A stretch of 64,000 nucleotides of DNA from Fusobacteriaceae bacterium. Its GTDB lineage: Bacteria > Fusobacteriota > Fusobacteriia > Fusobacteriales > Fusobacteriaceae. The notes under the pieces are model-generated. The model was not told where the DNA came from. It made no database searches and saw only the letters and a program-made list of their open reading frames with translations. The stretch covers positions 1 through 64,000 of the forward strand of contig JAISTB010000034.1 in the NCBI GenBank assembly GCA_031272775.1. Direction: 5' to 3'. Numbering within the stretch: position 1 is the stretch's first letter; each line of letters starts with the position of its first letter. This document shows positions 16,883-25,831 of this stretch, piece by piece. The translations under genes were made by a program, and so were the position numbers.

Positions 16883-17704
16883 TTACCTTCCGCTCACATA
16901 TTTTTCGCAGTATTCTTTTGCCGTCTCAAGGCAGCGCTTCGCGTGACCCTGCTGGCCTAATTCCGCTACCCGGGCCGCGTTGGGGAGCTCGATGGAGTAG
17001 GTCATCGGCGGCATACAGTTGAGAATCGCCGCGATGTCGATCCCGCCTTCTCCCGCGTAGAGCCGCTCTTCCCGCATGATCCGGACCAGTTCGTCCCGCT
17101 CCGCCGGGATTTCTCCCGTGGCGTCACAGAGATGGGCAAAATGGAAATACTTGTCGGGTACGGCCCGCAAATCTTCATATTTATCCCGGGCCCGCTGGAA
17201 ATGGTGCGTATCGACCATGAGTCCCGCGTTGTCCCGGTTGACGGCGCGAAGAACCTCCATGGCCTGGGCCAGGGTTCGGACCCCGGCAATCGGCACATAC
17301 TCGAGATCGACGGTCAGGTCGTATTTTTTGGCGAGGTCGCAGATTTCGCCGAATTTTTCAATGTAATAGGGCTTATTTTCCGTCCAGATGCTCGAAAGCA
17401 CATGGGATCCGCCCAATTCCCGGGCCAGCTCAAAAGCCTTTTCATAGGCGGACACATCCATGTTGTCCAGAACCCGGGCCAGTTCGATATCGGACAATTT
17501 TAGTCCCGTATCCCTGAAGATGGCCTTGACTTCGGCTTTCATGTCGGGATCGTCATAAAGGGCGTATCGTTCCTCACCGGGAACCCCCATGTAGATCTGC
17601 CGGATGCTGACGTAATCATATCCGCAAACGGCGGCGATTCTGGCCAGTTCTACGGGCGTTGTTTTGAGGATCGTCAGATGCGCCAAAGAAAATTTGAACT
17701 CCAT
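16883..17704 (-). CDS. Sugar phosphate isomerase/epimerase-family TIM barrel (possible 3-dehydroshikimate dehydratase)
   Basis: Encodes 273 residues from the ATG at 17704, which has CCGGAGG upstream; a longer in-frame extension upstream lacks a ribosome site. It is a xylose-isomerase-like TIM barrel with typical metal ligands: the Glu in DLEYVPI, the Asp/His in MVDTHHFQRA, the His in HFAHLCDA and the Glu in GEGGIDI. This superfamily includes AsbF/QuiC-type 3-dehydroshikimate dehydratases as well as sugar and inosose epimerases. The AroQ-like and AroE-like neighbours make the dehydroshikimate option attractive, but family membership alone cannot decide it. Confidence 0.8.
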   Translation of the reverse strand: MEFKFSLAHLTILKTTPVELARIAAVCGYDYVSIRQIYMGVPGEERYALYDDPDMKAEVKAIFRDTGLKLSDIELARVLDNMDVSAYEKAFELARELGGSHVLSSIWTENKPYYIEKFGEICDLAKKYDLTVDLEYVPIAGVRTLAQAMEVLRAVNRDNAGLMVDTHHFQRARDKYEDLRAVPDKYFHFAHLCDATGEIPAERDELVRIMREERLYAGEGGIDIAAILNCMPPMTYSIELPNAARVAELGQQGHAKRCLETAKEYCEKYVSGR

Positions 17705-17721
17705 ACTACCTCCGGATGGCA

Positions 17722-17758
17722 GGGATTCCGGCTTCTCACTCGTTTCGCCGGAAATCCC
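17722..17758 (-). other. Intercistronic hairpin between the aroE-like and TIM-barrel genes
   Basis: GGGATTTCCGGC (17758-17747) can pair with GCCGGAATCCC (17732-17722) with one bulged base. No T tract follows, so it is more likely an mRNA stabiliser or processing site than a terminator. Confidence 0.5.
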
Positions 17759-17780
17759 CGTCAATTTTGATATCGTTTGT

Positions 17781-18647
17781 TTATTGTTCAAAAAGCTCCT
17801 GTCGAACATAATCCAGGGGCATGTCCACGCCAAACCAGATCTTGAAGGCAATGGCGCCCTGCCACAGCATCATGTTGATGCCGTTTGTGGTCTCGCAACC
17901 GGCTTGTCTCGCGTACTTCATCAAAAGCGTTTCCCGCGGGTCGTAGACGATGTCATAGACGAAGACGCCGGGATGAAAGACATCGGGAGAGGAAACGACG
18001 CATTTTCCGCCGCGGCTTTCCATCCCGAGAGGGGTTGCGTTGATAAATAATGTCGCGTCCTTCATTTCATTTTTAACCGTAATATCGTCATCGGCTATGA
18101 TCCTTACTTTCGCGCCGGAAATATTACGTTCTATGGTTTCCTTGATCTCAGCCGCGAGAGTTTTGTTGATTTCTTTGAGGATCAATTCTCCGACCCCGTT
18201 GTAAGCCAGTGATATTGCAATCGCGCGTCCTGCCCCGCCGACACCGCACAAAATTACTTTTTCGTTGCGATATTTGATTCGTTTTTCATCAAATGATGCG
18301 ATAATCCCTCTGCCATCGGTATTGTATCCTGTGATCTTTCCGGTTGACGGATCAATTTTCGCGGTATTGATCGCTCCGATAATCCGCGCGTCTTCCGAAA
18401 TGTCATCCAGATAAGCCAAAATTTTTTGTTTATGGGGAAAAGTAACATTGAACCCTCTGGCCTGAAAAAGCTTGAATGCGTCAATGGCCCTTTCCAGATC
18501 GCCATCCTGGACGTCAAAGCACAAATAGACGTAATCCAGTCCCAGTTTTTCGAAAGCGGAATTGTGCATATGCGGCGACCGACTGTGCTTTGTAGGGTTT
18601 CCGATCAGCCCGATCAATCCCGTGGTTCCTTGTATTCTGTTATTCAT
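17781..18647 (-). CDS. aroE: Shikimate (or quinate/shikimate) dehydrogenase family protein
   Basis: Encodes 288 residues. It interconverts 3-dehydroshikimate and shikimate, or dehydroquinate and quinate in catabolic members. Substrate-site motifs are NPTKHSRSPHMHN, NVTFPHKQK with the catalytic lysine, and NTAK...GYNTDGRGI with the catalytic Asp; the nucleotide loop is GVGGAGRAIA, and MLWQGAIAFKIWFG closes the active site. It lies in a transport-linked operon beside an AroQ-like dehydratase rather than with the rest of the shikimate pathway, which favours a degradative role. NAD versus NADP preference was not resolved. Confidence 0.88.
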   Translation of the reverse strand: MNNRIQGTTGLIGLIGNPTKHSRSPHMHNSAFEKLGLDYVYLCFDVQDGDLERAIDAFKLFQARGFNVTFPHKQKILAYLDDISEDARIIGAINTAKIDPSTGKITGYNTDGRGIIASFDEKRIKYRNEKVILCGVGGAGRAIAISLAYNGVGELILKEINKTLAAEIKETIERNISGAKVRIIADDDITVKNEMKDATLFINATPLGMESRGGKCVVSSPDVFHPGVFVYDIVYDPRETLLMKYARQAGCETTNGINMMLWQGAIAFKIWFGVDMPLDYVRQELFEQ

Positions 18648-18684
18648 CCAATCACTTCCGTGGCTATAGTTTTGACTCAGGCTA

Positions 18685-20484
18685 TTATTTCGTTGTCACA
18701 TGCTTTGAACGGACGGCTTCGCCGGAAATCAACACGCCTTCGTAAATGTTATCTTTGGGGGTATAAATATCGTTAATATTCCATGTGCCGTCTGTCGGCA
18801 CCGGAATATTTTCCATCGGAACATCCAGCAAATATGGTTCATTGGCGTTGATTGCCTCTTCAAAGGCTCTTTTGAATTCCTCGGCGCTTGTGATTTTTTT
18901 CGCCTTGATCCCGTAAGCTCTGGCGACTTCAGACCATTCCGGATTGTAAGGTTTTTCATTGATTTTGAAGACCGTCCCGAACGTATGATGGTAATGGGAG
19001 GATTCCAATCCGGCGATCGTTCCGAAAGCATAATTGTTCATCACAACCCAGACAACGGGGATATTGTATTCTTTCGCAGCGGCAAGGACGGAAGGATTTG
19101 TTCCGAAACCGCCGTCTCCGATCAGTGTGATGACTTTTCTGTCGGGGGCCGCCAGCTTCGCACCCAGTAAAGCGGCTGAGCCGAATCCCATCGTTGCCAG
19201 TCCGCCCGGATGCAGAATCGTTCCCGGGACCGTGATGTCAAATTGTTGCCCGACGCCGTTTTTATTCCATCCGACATCGGTTACAATAATCCCGTCTTCG
19301 GGCAGGACCTCACGGACATCCTTCAATATTCTTTGAGGCGTCATTGGATAGCGCTTGTCCTCTTCCACAGTCTTGTTTGCTTTTTTGAAATTCGCTTTAT
19401 ATTCAGCGATGGCTTTGATTATTTCCGGTCGCTTGATTCCTTCCGTTTTTAAAGTTTTCGCCGCTTTTAAAATCGCTTTGAGCGCGGCTTTCAGATCCGC
19501 GACAGCGCCGATGACGACGGGATAATTTCTCCCGATTTCCGTAGGATCGATATCAATTTGGATGAATTTTGTTTTGCCTTGATCAAAGGAAACGCCCTTG
19601 TACCAGCTGCTGGAATCCGCTTCGGCGAATCTTGTCCCCAAAGCCAGGATGACGTCGGCGTTGGCGGTTCGCTCGTTGATGAAATTCGTGCCCCAGAAGC
19701 CTGTCATACCCATCAGGAGTGGATGCCGGTCGGAAATACAGCCCTGTCCCATAAGCGTCCGTGATACGGGGACTTCAAGAAATTCCACGAGTTCCCTGAG
19801 TTCTTCGCTGGCTTTGGACAGGAGGATGCCGCCCCCCGCGTGGATCACGGGATTTTTTGCTTCAATGAGCGCTTTTGCGATTTTAACCGCTGTATCCTCG
19901 TCGAGGGACGGCTTTATGGTATCATGAGAATCCAGATACGTCCTTTCAAAAAAGAGCGTGTCCACTTCCCGTGAAAACATATCCATGGGCACGGAAATCA
20001 ATACCGGCCCGGGGCGGCCCGATTCGGCCAGGCGAAAGGCCTTGTCGAGGATTTCCCCCATCATTTCCGGCGTATCAAGACGCCACGCCCTTTTGACAAA
20101 GGGCTTGTAAATATCATATTGCGAGCCGTCGCAATGCAGGTTCACTTCCTGGTGCGGATGCTTGCCGTAATAATAACTCGGCACATCGCCTGCTATAACC
20201 ACCATCGGTATCGAATCGAAAGCTGCGTTGGCAACTCCCGTAGTGGCGTTTGTCAGCCCCGGGCCCAGATGACACATCACGACGCTCGCTTTTCCTTTGA
20301 CTCTCGCGTAGCCGTCGGCGGCCGTGGAAGCGATTTGTTCATGGCGAGTCGAAATATATTTTAATTTACTCTTTTGCAACGCATCCAGCATTGCGATAAC
20401 CGTGTGTCCACAAAGGCCGAAAACGTATTCCACGCCTCTGCGTTCGAGATAGTCGGTAATTTGTTCCGACAACAGTCTTTTCAT
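18685..20484 (-). CDS. Thiamine diphosphate-dependent enzyme of the acetolactate synthase superfamily
   Basis: Encodes 599 residues from the ATG at 20484 with AGGAGG 8 bases upstream. The three domains of the family are present: an N-terminal PYR domain with catalytic glutamate E49 in STRHEQIAS, a central domain (about 190-330), and a C-terminal ThDP domain with GDGGFGTN...NN binding Mg2+ and ThDP. Such enzymes perform ligation, decarboxylation or ring hydrolysis of 2-oxo compounds. The setting with AroQ/AroE-like enzymes and no small regulatory subunit argues against biosynthetic acetolactate synthase. Cyclohexane-1,2-dione hydrolase or IolD-like ring opening is a reasonable speculation. Confidence 0.82.
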   Translation of the reverse strand: MKRLLSEQITDYLERRGVEYVFGLCGHTVIAMLDALQKSKLKYISTRHEQIASTAADGYARVKGKASVVMCHLGPGLTNATTGVANAAFDSIPMVVIAGDVPSYYYGKHPHQEVNLHCDGSQYDIYKPFVKRAWRLDTPEMMGEILDKAFRLAESGRPGPVLISVPMDMFSREVDTLFFERTYLDSHDTIKPSLDEDTAVKIAKALIEAKNPVIHAGGGILLSKASEELRELVEFLEVPVSRTLMGQGCISDRHPLLMGMTGFWGTNFINERTANADVILALGTRFAEADSSSWYKGVSFDQGKTKFIQIDIDPTEIGRNYPVVIGAVADLKAALKAILKAAKTLKTEGIKRPEIIKAIAEYKANFKKANKTVEEDKRYPMTPQRILKDVREVLPEDGIIVTDVGWNKNGVGQQFDITVPGTILHPGGLATMGFGSAALLGAKLAAPDRKVITLIGDGGFGTNPSVLAAAKEYNIPVVWVVMNNYAFGTIAGLESSHYHHTFGTVFKINEKPYNPEWSEVARAYGIKAKKITSAEEFKRAFEEAINANEPYLLDVPMENIPVPTDGTWNINDIYTPKDNIYEGVLISGEAVRSKHVTTK

Positions 20485-20526
20485 TGGTCTGTCCTCCTTA
20501 ACAGGTATCAAACGAAATATGCTACA

Positions 20527-20991
20527 TTACTTTTTTTGATCAATGAAGCTGCATGCGGCGCGTAATCCCAGTGTGTAAACATCGGGACCGAGACCCACGA
20601 GAATCCCCTGAGCCAGGGAAGAGATTACGGAAAAATGTCGCCATTCTTCTCTTTTGTGTACATTTGACATATGAAGCTCATATATGGGGCACTCCAGGAT
20701 GTCCAACGCGTCGTGAATTGCCCAGCTGTAGTGAGTCCACGCGCCCGCGTTGATCAGGACGGCGTCCTTTTTATCCATGTACGCTTTCAATATGCGATCC
20801 ACCATATCCCCTTCGGAGTTTGTCTGGTAGAATTCCACCGTGACGTCCCCGATTTCTTCGGCGACTTTTCTGATGCGCTCGTTGATCTGATCCAGCGTAA
20901 TCGTTCCGTACTGTTTCGGGTCTCTCTTTCCAAACATATTGTGATTGACTCCGTGTAAAAACAGTACTTTTTTCATTTTTTTATTATTCAT
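20527..20991 (-). CDS. aroQ: Type II 3-dehydroquinate dehydratase-like protein
   Basis: Encodes 154 residues, the normal size for the dodecameric type II enzyme that interconverts 3-dehydroquinate and 3-dehydroshikimate. Expected catalytic residues appear retained: R23 and Y28 in the flexible lid (GKRDPKQYG), N81 and H87 in NAGAWTH, E105 and H107 in ELHMSN, and R118. Differences from the usual sequence are GVNHNMFG for GPNLNLLG and NAGAWTH for NPGAYTH. These may mean an altered substrate. The gene starts 4 bases after tctA. Confidence 0.82.
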   Translation of the reverse strand: MNNKKMKKVLFLHGVNHNMFGKRDPKQYGTITLDQINERIRKVAEEIGDVTVEFYQTNSEGDMVDRILKAYMDKKDAVLINAGAWTHYSWAIHDALDILECPIYELHMSNVHKREEWRHFSVISSLAQGILVGLGPDVYTLGLRAACSFIDQKK

Positions 20992-20995
20992 TTCT

Positions 20996-22543
20996 TCATC
21001 CCCTTATAGAATAGCCGGCTTTTTCTGGCGAATTTAAGCTGTCAGCCCGGCCTTTGTTTCTTTTTGCCTTCCACCGCTGATAAGTCTGTGTTTGCGTGAC
21101 AAACATCACGACGATCATGATGAAGAGAACCACGGAAATCGGACTTGTGAAGATGCTTCCCAGCAATCCCACCACGGATTTTTTTAGAAGTACGCCTCTC
21201 CGGTAATTTTCTTCGAGCAATTTTTCCAGAATCGTACCGAGTACACATGGCCCGATGGGATAGTCAAATTGCTTCATGAAATAGCCCAACACGCCGAAAC
21301 CCAGCATCCAAAACACATCCGGCAGGCTGTTGTTTATGGCATAGGAACCGACCACAGACAGAATAATGATGATCGGCATTAGAATCCCCTTGGGTATTTC
21401 CACAATTTTCGTAAAAATTTTGATTCCGGTCAAACCAAAGATCAGAAGAAAGACCGTTCCGAACGCGAGACAGCTGACAATCAGATAGAACAGGTCCGGC
21501 GTTGTCGTCATCAAATTGGGGCCCGGCTTCAGCCCGTGAATCGTCAATGCGCCGATCATAACCGCCGTAACGGCGTCTCCGGGAATCCCCAAAGTGAGCA
21601 TCGGAATGAAAGCGCCTCCGATCGCCGCGTTGTTGGCGGTTTCCGGTGCAACAATCCCTTCAATCGCTCCTTCTCCGAAGGGCGTTTCCGGATTCTTGAT
21701 GGTCCGTTTGGCCTGATCGTAGGTTAAAAGCGCCGCAATGTCTCCGCCTGCGCCCGGCAGCGCTCCCACAAGCACACCAACGATGGCGGAACGGAACGTC
21801 AGCGGCAAATGTTTTTTGATCACATCAAAAGAAGGAATGATTTTATCAATTTTTTGTTTGATCGGGATAATGTCTTTCGTCGTGATTTGCGCCAAAGCCT
21901 CTGAAACGCCGAATAATCCAATCATGGCTACGACATAGTTCACGCCCGGCAATAAATAGGTGATGCCATACGTAAAACGCGGTTTCGCCGTCATGGTATC
22001 CATTCCCACGGTACCCAGCAGGACGCCGATGGCGGCGGAGATAAGACCACGGTATATGGATTTGCAACCGAGGCTGCCCACCATCATCATGCCCATTATG
22101 CCTAAAAGCAAATAGTCGACCGAAGAAAACTTCAAGGCAAATTTTGAAACCATGGGCGCGCAACAACCAAGCGCAATGATTCCGAGCAATGTGCCGATGA
22201 CCGATTGCGTTGTGGCAATGCCCATGGCTCTGCCCGCCTCTCCTTTTTGTGCGAGAGGATAGCCGTCAAAACTGGTGGCAACGGCTGCGGGCGCTCCCGG
22301 AATGTTCAGTAAAATGGCGGAGCGAGATCCGCCATATACGGCGCCGATAAAGACGCCGATCATGAGTGCCAGAGCTCTGTGCGTTTCCCATCCAAAGGTA
22401 AACGAAACCAATAAAGATACAGCCATTGTCCCCGACAGACCGGGAATTGCGCCGATATAAATTCCTGAAAAAACACCGACTGCGACAAACAGAATCAGGA
22501 CGGGATTATAGACGGGAATCATTAAATAATTAAATATACTCAT
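20996..22543 (-). CDS. tctA: Tripartite tricarboxylate transporter large permease, TctA family
   Basis: Encodes 515 residues from the ATG at 22543 with AGGAGAG upstream; the longer open frame upstream lacks a start signal and overlaps tctB. It has about 12 membrane helices and the TctA hallmarks GIYIGAIPGLSGTMAVSLL, YGGSRSAILLNIPGAPAAVATSFDGYPLA and GALPGAGGDIAALLTYDQAKR. It is the main channel of a binding-protein-dependent carboxylate importer; TctB and TctC are encoded directly upstream. Confidence 0.93.
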   Translation of the reverse strand: MSIFNYLMIPVYNPVLILFVAVGVFSGIYIGAIPGLSGTMAVSLLVSFTFGWETHRALALMIGVFIGAVYGGSRSAILLNIPGAPAAVATSFDGYPLAQKGEAGRAMGIATTQSVIGTLLGIIALGCCAPMVSKFALKFSSVDYLLLGIMGMMMVGSLGCKSIYRGLISAAIGVLLGTVGMDTMTAKPRFTYGITYLLPGVNYVVAMIGLFGVSEALAQITTKDIIPIKQKIDKIIPSFDVIKKHLPLTFRSAIVGVLVGALPGAGGDIAALLTYDQAKRTIKNPETPFGEGAIEGIVAPETANNAAIGGAFIPMLTLGIPGDAVTAVMIGALTIHGLKPGPNLMTTTPDLFYLIVSCLAFGTVFLLIFGLTGIKIFTKIVEIPKGILMPIIIILSVVGSYAINNSLPDVFWMLGFGVLGYFMKQFDYPIGPCVLGTILEKLLEENYRRGVLLKKSVVGLLGSIFTSPISVVLFIMIVVMFVTQTQTYQRWKAKRNKGRADSLNSPEKAGYSIRG

Positions 22544-22557
22544 GAAACTCTCCTTTT

Positions 22558-23034
22558 TTATGGCAAAACAACGCTGAAGAGGTATCTGAAAACAACAAGG
22601 ATGAATGCCATGCAACATGCCGTCCAGAGTATGTTTTTCACATAGTTCTTCCGCAATAGATAACAGATTCCCACCCATAAAAACAGGGGTGTTGATACAA
22701 TGAAACCGACTCCTTGATAAAGCGCCGTGCAATATGCCAATATGAGTCCCATCATGATCAATATGTCTTTAGGAAATATGTAGGCCAAAGTTATCAGAAT
22801 CTTTTTTCCCGCAGGCAGACCTTTCGTTTCGGATGTTTTTTTGCGGTCATTGATCAGGATCGCCAGAGAAAACAGAACGATCAGCGAACTGACAAACAAA
22901 GGGACCGCCCCGTAAGAAGAGGGTTTTGGATTTTCAAGATACAGTTTGACAGAAGCCTGGAAAAAATAACCACCGAAAATCAGCAGAAACACTGCGAATC
23001 CTTTTTCTCCCGGTTTAAAATTTTTTTCTGTCAT
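22558..23034 (-). CDS. tctB: Tripartite tricarboxylate transporter small permease, TctB family
   Basis: Encodes 158 residues with four hydrophobic helices (about 12-28, 42-60, 80-105 and 110-150). Sequence conservation in TctB is low, so the call rests on size, topology and position between tctC and tctA. GGAGGAGG precedes the start. Confidence 0.85.
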   Translation of the reverse strand: MTEKNFKPGEKGFAVFLLIFGGYFFQASVKLYLENPKPSSYGAVPLFVSSLIVLFSLAILINDRKKTSETKGLPAGKKILITLAYIFPKDILIMMGLILAYCTALYQGVGFIVSTPLFLWVGICYLLRKNYVKNILWTACCMAFILVVFRYLFSVVLP

Positions 23035-23053
23035 GGAACCTCCTCCGTTCTTG

Positions 23054-24049
23054 TTATTTTAAACCCAATTCCGCCGCGCTTTTATCGGTAGCGCCGCTTT
23101 TATATAATGCGTCAATCGTGTTGATCTGCCAGGATTTGAGATATGCTTTTGCCTTTTCGCCGGTATACCCCAAGCCATTGATATTGAAATCTTTCAGCAC
23201 TTTCTGATAAGTATCGCTTTGATACGCCTTTTCAAAGGCTTTTCCAAGAGTGGCGATCACAGCCGGATCGGTCCCCTTTTTTACAAATACGCCGTAGAAA
23301 GGACCCCAAGGTAAATACTGTTCAAAATCCGGATATTCAGCAGTAATCAGAGGTACGGATTCCATCTGGGGAACCGGACTTTTGGAGAGCATCGCGAGAA
23401 ATCTCAAATCCCCGGATTTGTACTCTTCGATTCCCGATTGCACTTTCACAACGGTAAAATCACATTCTCCTCCTAAAACTGCGGCTCTCGCGGTGGCGTC
23501 GCTGTCGTAGGGAATCTGGCTGAATGTGGCGCCAGTCAGCGCTGTAATGAAGGATCCTACTTCCCAAGGAAGCCCTCCGGTTCCAGTCGTGGACAAGGTC
23601 AAAGCTCCGGGCTCTTTCTTGGCGGCTTCGACAATTTCGGTAAATGTTTTGTAGGGAGAATTTTTGGATACGGCAATGCCGACTGTTTCATCTCCGATCA
23701 GAAATACCGGTTCAAAATCCGCGTAAGTCAGATCCAGGATTTTCAGTGCCGTGTATAATTGAGGGTTTTCCGCTCCCATCAGCAAGGTATAACCATCAGC
23801 GTTTTTCGCGTAGACGTATTGGGTGGCTATGGATCCGGTCCCGCCGGTTTTGTTTTCCACCACGATGCTCTTGCCCAGTTCTTTTTCAGCAAGACTGGCG
23901 AGAGGACGCATCAGCGAGTCAGTACCGCCGCCGGCGCCCCATTGTACAATGCCGCTGATATTTTTTTCAGGATACGCGGCGTCAAGCATGCTGAGATTTC
24001 CAAAAAATATTAGACAAGCAGATAAAACGAACCATTTGATTTTTTTCAT
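23054..24049 (-). CDS. tctC: Tripartite tricarboxylate transporter substrate-binding protein, TctC/Bug family
   Basis: Encodes 331 residues from the ATG at 24049 (GGAGG 6 bases upstream). A signal peptide (about 1-24) exports it to the periplasm. Bug-family motifs are VQWGAGGGTDSLMRPLA, VVENKTGGTGSIATQYV, TGTGGLPWEVGSF and the C-terminal AFEKAYQS region. Ligands of this family are usually carboxylates. Its operon partners suggest an alicyclic or aromatic acid such as quinate, which is inference only. Confidence 0.92.
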   Translation of the reverse strand: MKKIKWFVLSACLIFFGNLSMLDAAYPEKNISGIVQWGAGGGTDSLMRPLASLAEKELGKSIVVENKTGGTGSIATQYVYAKNADGYTLLMGAENPQLYTALKILDLTYADFEPVFLIGDETVGIAVSKNSPYKTFTEIVEAAKKEPGALTLSTTGTGGLPWEVGSFITALTGATFSQIPYDSDATARAAVLGGECDFTVVKVQSGIEEYKSGDLRFLAMLSKSPVPQMESVPLITAEYPDFEQYLPWGPFYGVFVKKGTDPAVIATLGKAFEKAYQSDTYQKVLKDFNINGLGYTGEKAKAYLKSWQINTIDALYKSGATDKSAAELGLK

Positions 24050-24101
24050 GAAAAGCCTCCTTTTATTTTTTTCTGTCATAAAATCGCAGTTGTTATAAAA
24101 A

Positions 24102-25529
24102 CTATTCTTCCATGGCGGGGTCGTAGTAGCTCCCGAAGAGTTCCTGATCCGTGGGCATATCCCGCGGAATGGGCCGGGATACCCAGGTGGTATTCATATA
24201 ATGCTTCAGCGCGATATTTTCCGAAACAATGTTACCGCCCCAAGTCCCGCAACCCATGGACGAGGTCATGGGCATCCCGTTTGTGGCGGAACCGGCGTTG
24301 GCCTTGGATTGCGGCTGTCGTACCATGATCCGGCTTACGGGAGCGGCGAGCCCCAGTCTGTGAATGTGGTCGTCGTCGAAGGAATAAATCCCCACCGAAT
24401 GTCCCTTGCCGCCGACTTCATAGATGGCCCGCATGGCGTCGAGGGCGTTTTCAAACTCACCGGAATATTTGTGGGTCGCCAGAAGCGTCGTCAGTTTCTC
24501 ACTTGAGAAGGGATGCTCCTTTCCGATGCCGTCCCCCTCCACGAAGATGAATTTTCTGTCGGCGGGAATCTCGAATCCTGCGGCCTTCGCCAGGGCCTGG
24601 GGGGCGATGGCTACGGTGTCCGGTTTTCTGTGATTTTCCTCGTCCCACATGACGCTCCGCAGTTTTTCGCGTTCCGCGGCGTTTGCCCGGTAGCCCCCTT
24701 CGGCTTCGAGAGCATCCAGCACCTGATCGTAGACTTTATCGTAGATGATAATGTTGCCGTCGGCCGAGCAGCCGCTGCCGTAATCGGAAGTCTTGCTGAG
24801 CATGGTGTTGCGGGCCGCTTCCTGAATCCTTTCGGGATGGCCCTCAAGGGTATCGTCATAGATCATCGTGGCGTTGCCCGCGCCCGAGCCGTAAGCGGGC
24901 GTGCCGGAACTGTACGCGGCCTTGACCATGGGGCGTCCGCCCGTGGCGATCACAAGATTTACCCGCTTCATCATTTCCTGAGTCATGGCCTCGCTGGGGT
25001 TTGTCACGCACTGCAGAATGTCCTCGGGGGCGCCTTCTTTTTTGAGGGCCTCCCGCATGAGGCGCACGGTCTCAAATGTGGTCTTTTTCGATCGCGGATG
25101 CGGGGAAAAGATCACGACGTCCCGGGCCTTGATGGCGTAGATGGCCTGCCCCGCCGGGGTCAGGTCGGGGTTTGTCGTCGGTACCAGAGAACCGATGATC
25201 CCCACGGGTTTCGCGTATTTCACGATGCCTTTTTCCGGAATTTCTTCGATGATGCCCACGCTCTTTGCCCGCAGGGCGTCTCTAAGGCAGCCCCGAATTT
25301 TGAAACGCTTGTTCTGCCGGGAAACCGGGTCTCCGAGGCCGCTTTCGGCGATCCCCATATCGACCAATTGCAGGAAAGTTTTTTTGTTGGCGACGGACCA
25401 GGCCACGGCCTGGATCAATTTGTCGACCCGCTCCTGATCGTAGGTCTCGATGATTTTGGCCGCCTTTTCGGCCCGCGAGAGTAATTCGTCCAACTCCCTG
25501 ATTTGTTCTGCGGTAATTTCTTTTGCCAT
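24102..25529 (-). CDS. Aldehyde dehydrogenase family protein, probably CoA-acylating
   Basis: Encodes 475 residues, the length of CoA-acylating aldehyde dehydrogenases of the EutE/SauS type, which oxidise an aldehyde to its acyl-CoA with NAD(P)+. Visible motifs are GIIGSLVPTTNPDLTP, FSPHPRSKKT, ATGGRPMVKAAYSSGTPAYGSG and the probable catalytic cysteine C254 in SDYGSGCSADGN. This arrangement most resembles sulfoacetaldehyde and similar acylating dehydrogenases as I remember them. It is first in the catabolic operon, divergent from the LysR gene, and its base composition looks richer in GC than the next seven genes. Confidence 0.8.
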   Translation of the reverse strand: MAKEITAEQIRELDELLSRAEKAAKIIETYDQERVDKLIQAVAWSVANKKTFLQLVDMGIAESGLGDPVSRQNKRFKIRGCLRDALRAKSVGIIEEIPEKGIVKYAKPVGIIGSLVPTTNPDLTPAGQAIYAIKARDVVIFSPHPRSKKTTFETVRLMREALKKEGAPEDILQCVTNPSEAMTQEMMKRVNLVIATGGRPMVKAAYSSGTPAYGSGAGNATMIYDDTLEGHPERIQEAARNTMLSKTSDYGSGCSADGNIIIYDKVYDQVLDALEAEGGYRANAAEREKLRSVMWDEENHRKPDTVAIAPQALAKAAGFEIPADRKFIFVEGDGIGKEHPFSSEKLTTLLATHKYSGEFENALDAMRAIYEVGGKGHSVGIYSFDDDHIHRLGLAAPVSRIMVRQPQSKANAGSATNGMPMTSSMGCGTWGGNIVSENIALKHYMNTTWVSRPIPRDMPTDQELFGSYYDPAMEE

Positions 25530-25831
25530 GTCGCAAATGCCTCCTTCTTTTATTACAGTAAAATTGTCATTTTTTTATTCGCTATGTTTATTTTCCGCAT
25601 GCTTTAATCTTTTATACTACAACCTTATCACTAAAAAAAGAGAAAATCCAATACTTTTATTCGATTGACTTGATAAAAAAATTTTATAAGTATGAAAATT
25701 TGTGCTTCGTGTAACAAAATTCAGTAACAGAATTTCCGCAAAAGAACAAATTGACATTCCATGAAAAAGTGGTATAATCGAACTAAGAGAGCTTTATGGT
25801 AAAATTGCCATTTTTTTCAAAAGGAGGGGCT
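25530..25831. promoter_or_regulatory. Divergent intergenic control region between the catabolic operon and lysR
   Basis: 302 bases, AT-rich in the middle. The plus strand holds the lysR promoter (25751-25778). On the minus strand a TATAAA is seen near 25616-25611 but no convincing -35, as is usual for activator-dependent promoters. A short inverted repeat, ATACTT (25651-25656) with AAGTAT (25688-25693), is a possible LysR site but is weak. Confidence 0.45.
25751..25778 (+). promoter_or_regulatory. Promoter of the lysR gene
   Basis: TTGACA (25751-25756), a 16-base spacer and TATAAT (25773-25778), 54 bases before the start codon. Confidence 0.8.

Noticed and set aside
18685-20484. Acetolactate synthase (ilvB) for branched-chain amino acid synthesis
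   Set aside because: No ilvN, ilvC or leu genes nearby and an operon of transport and aro-like genes; family membership alone does not support it.
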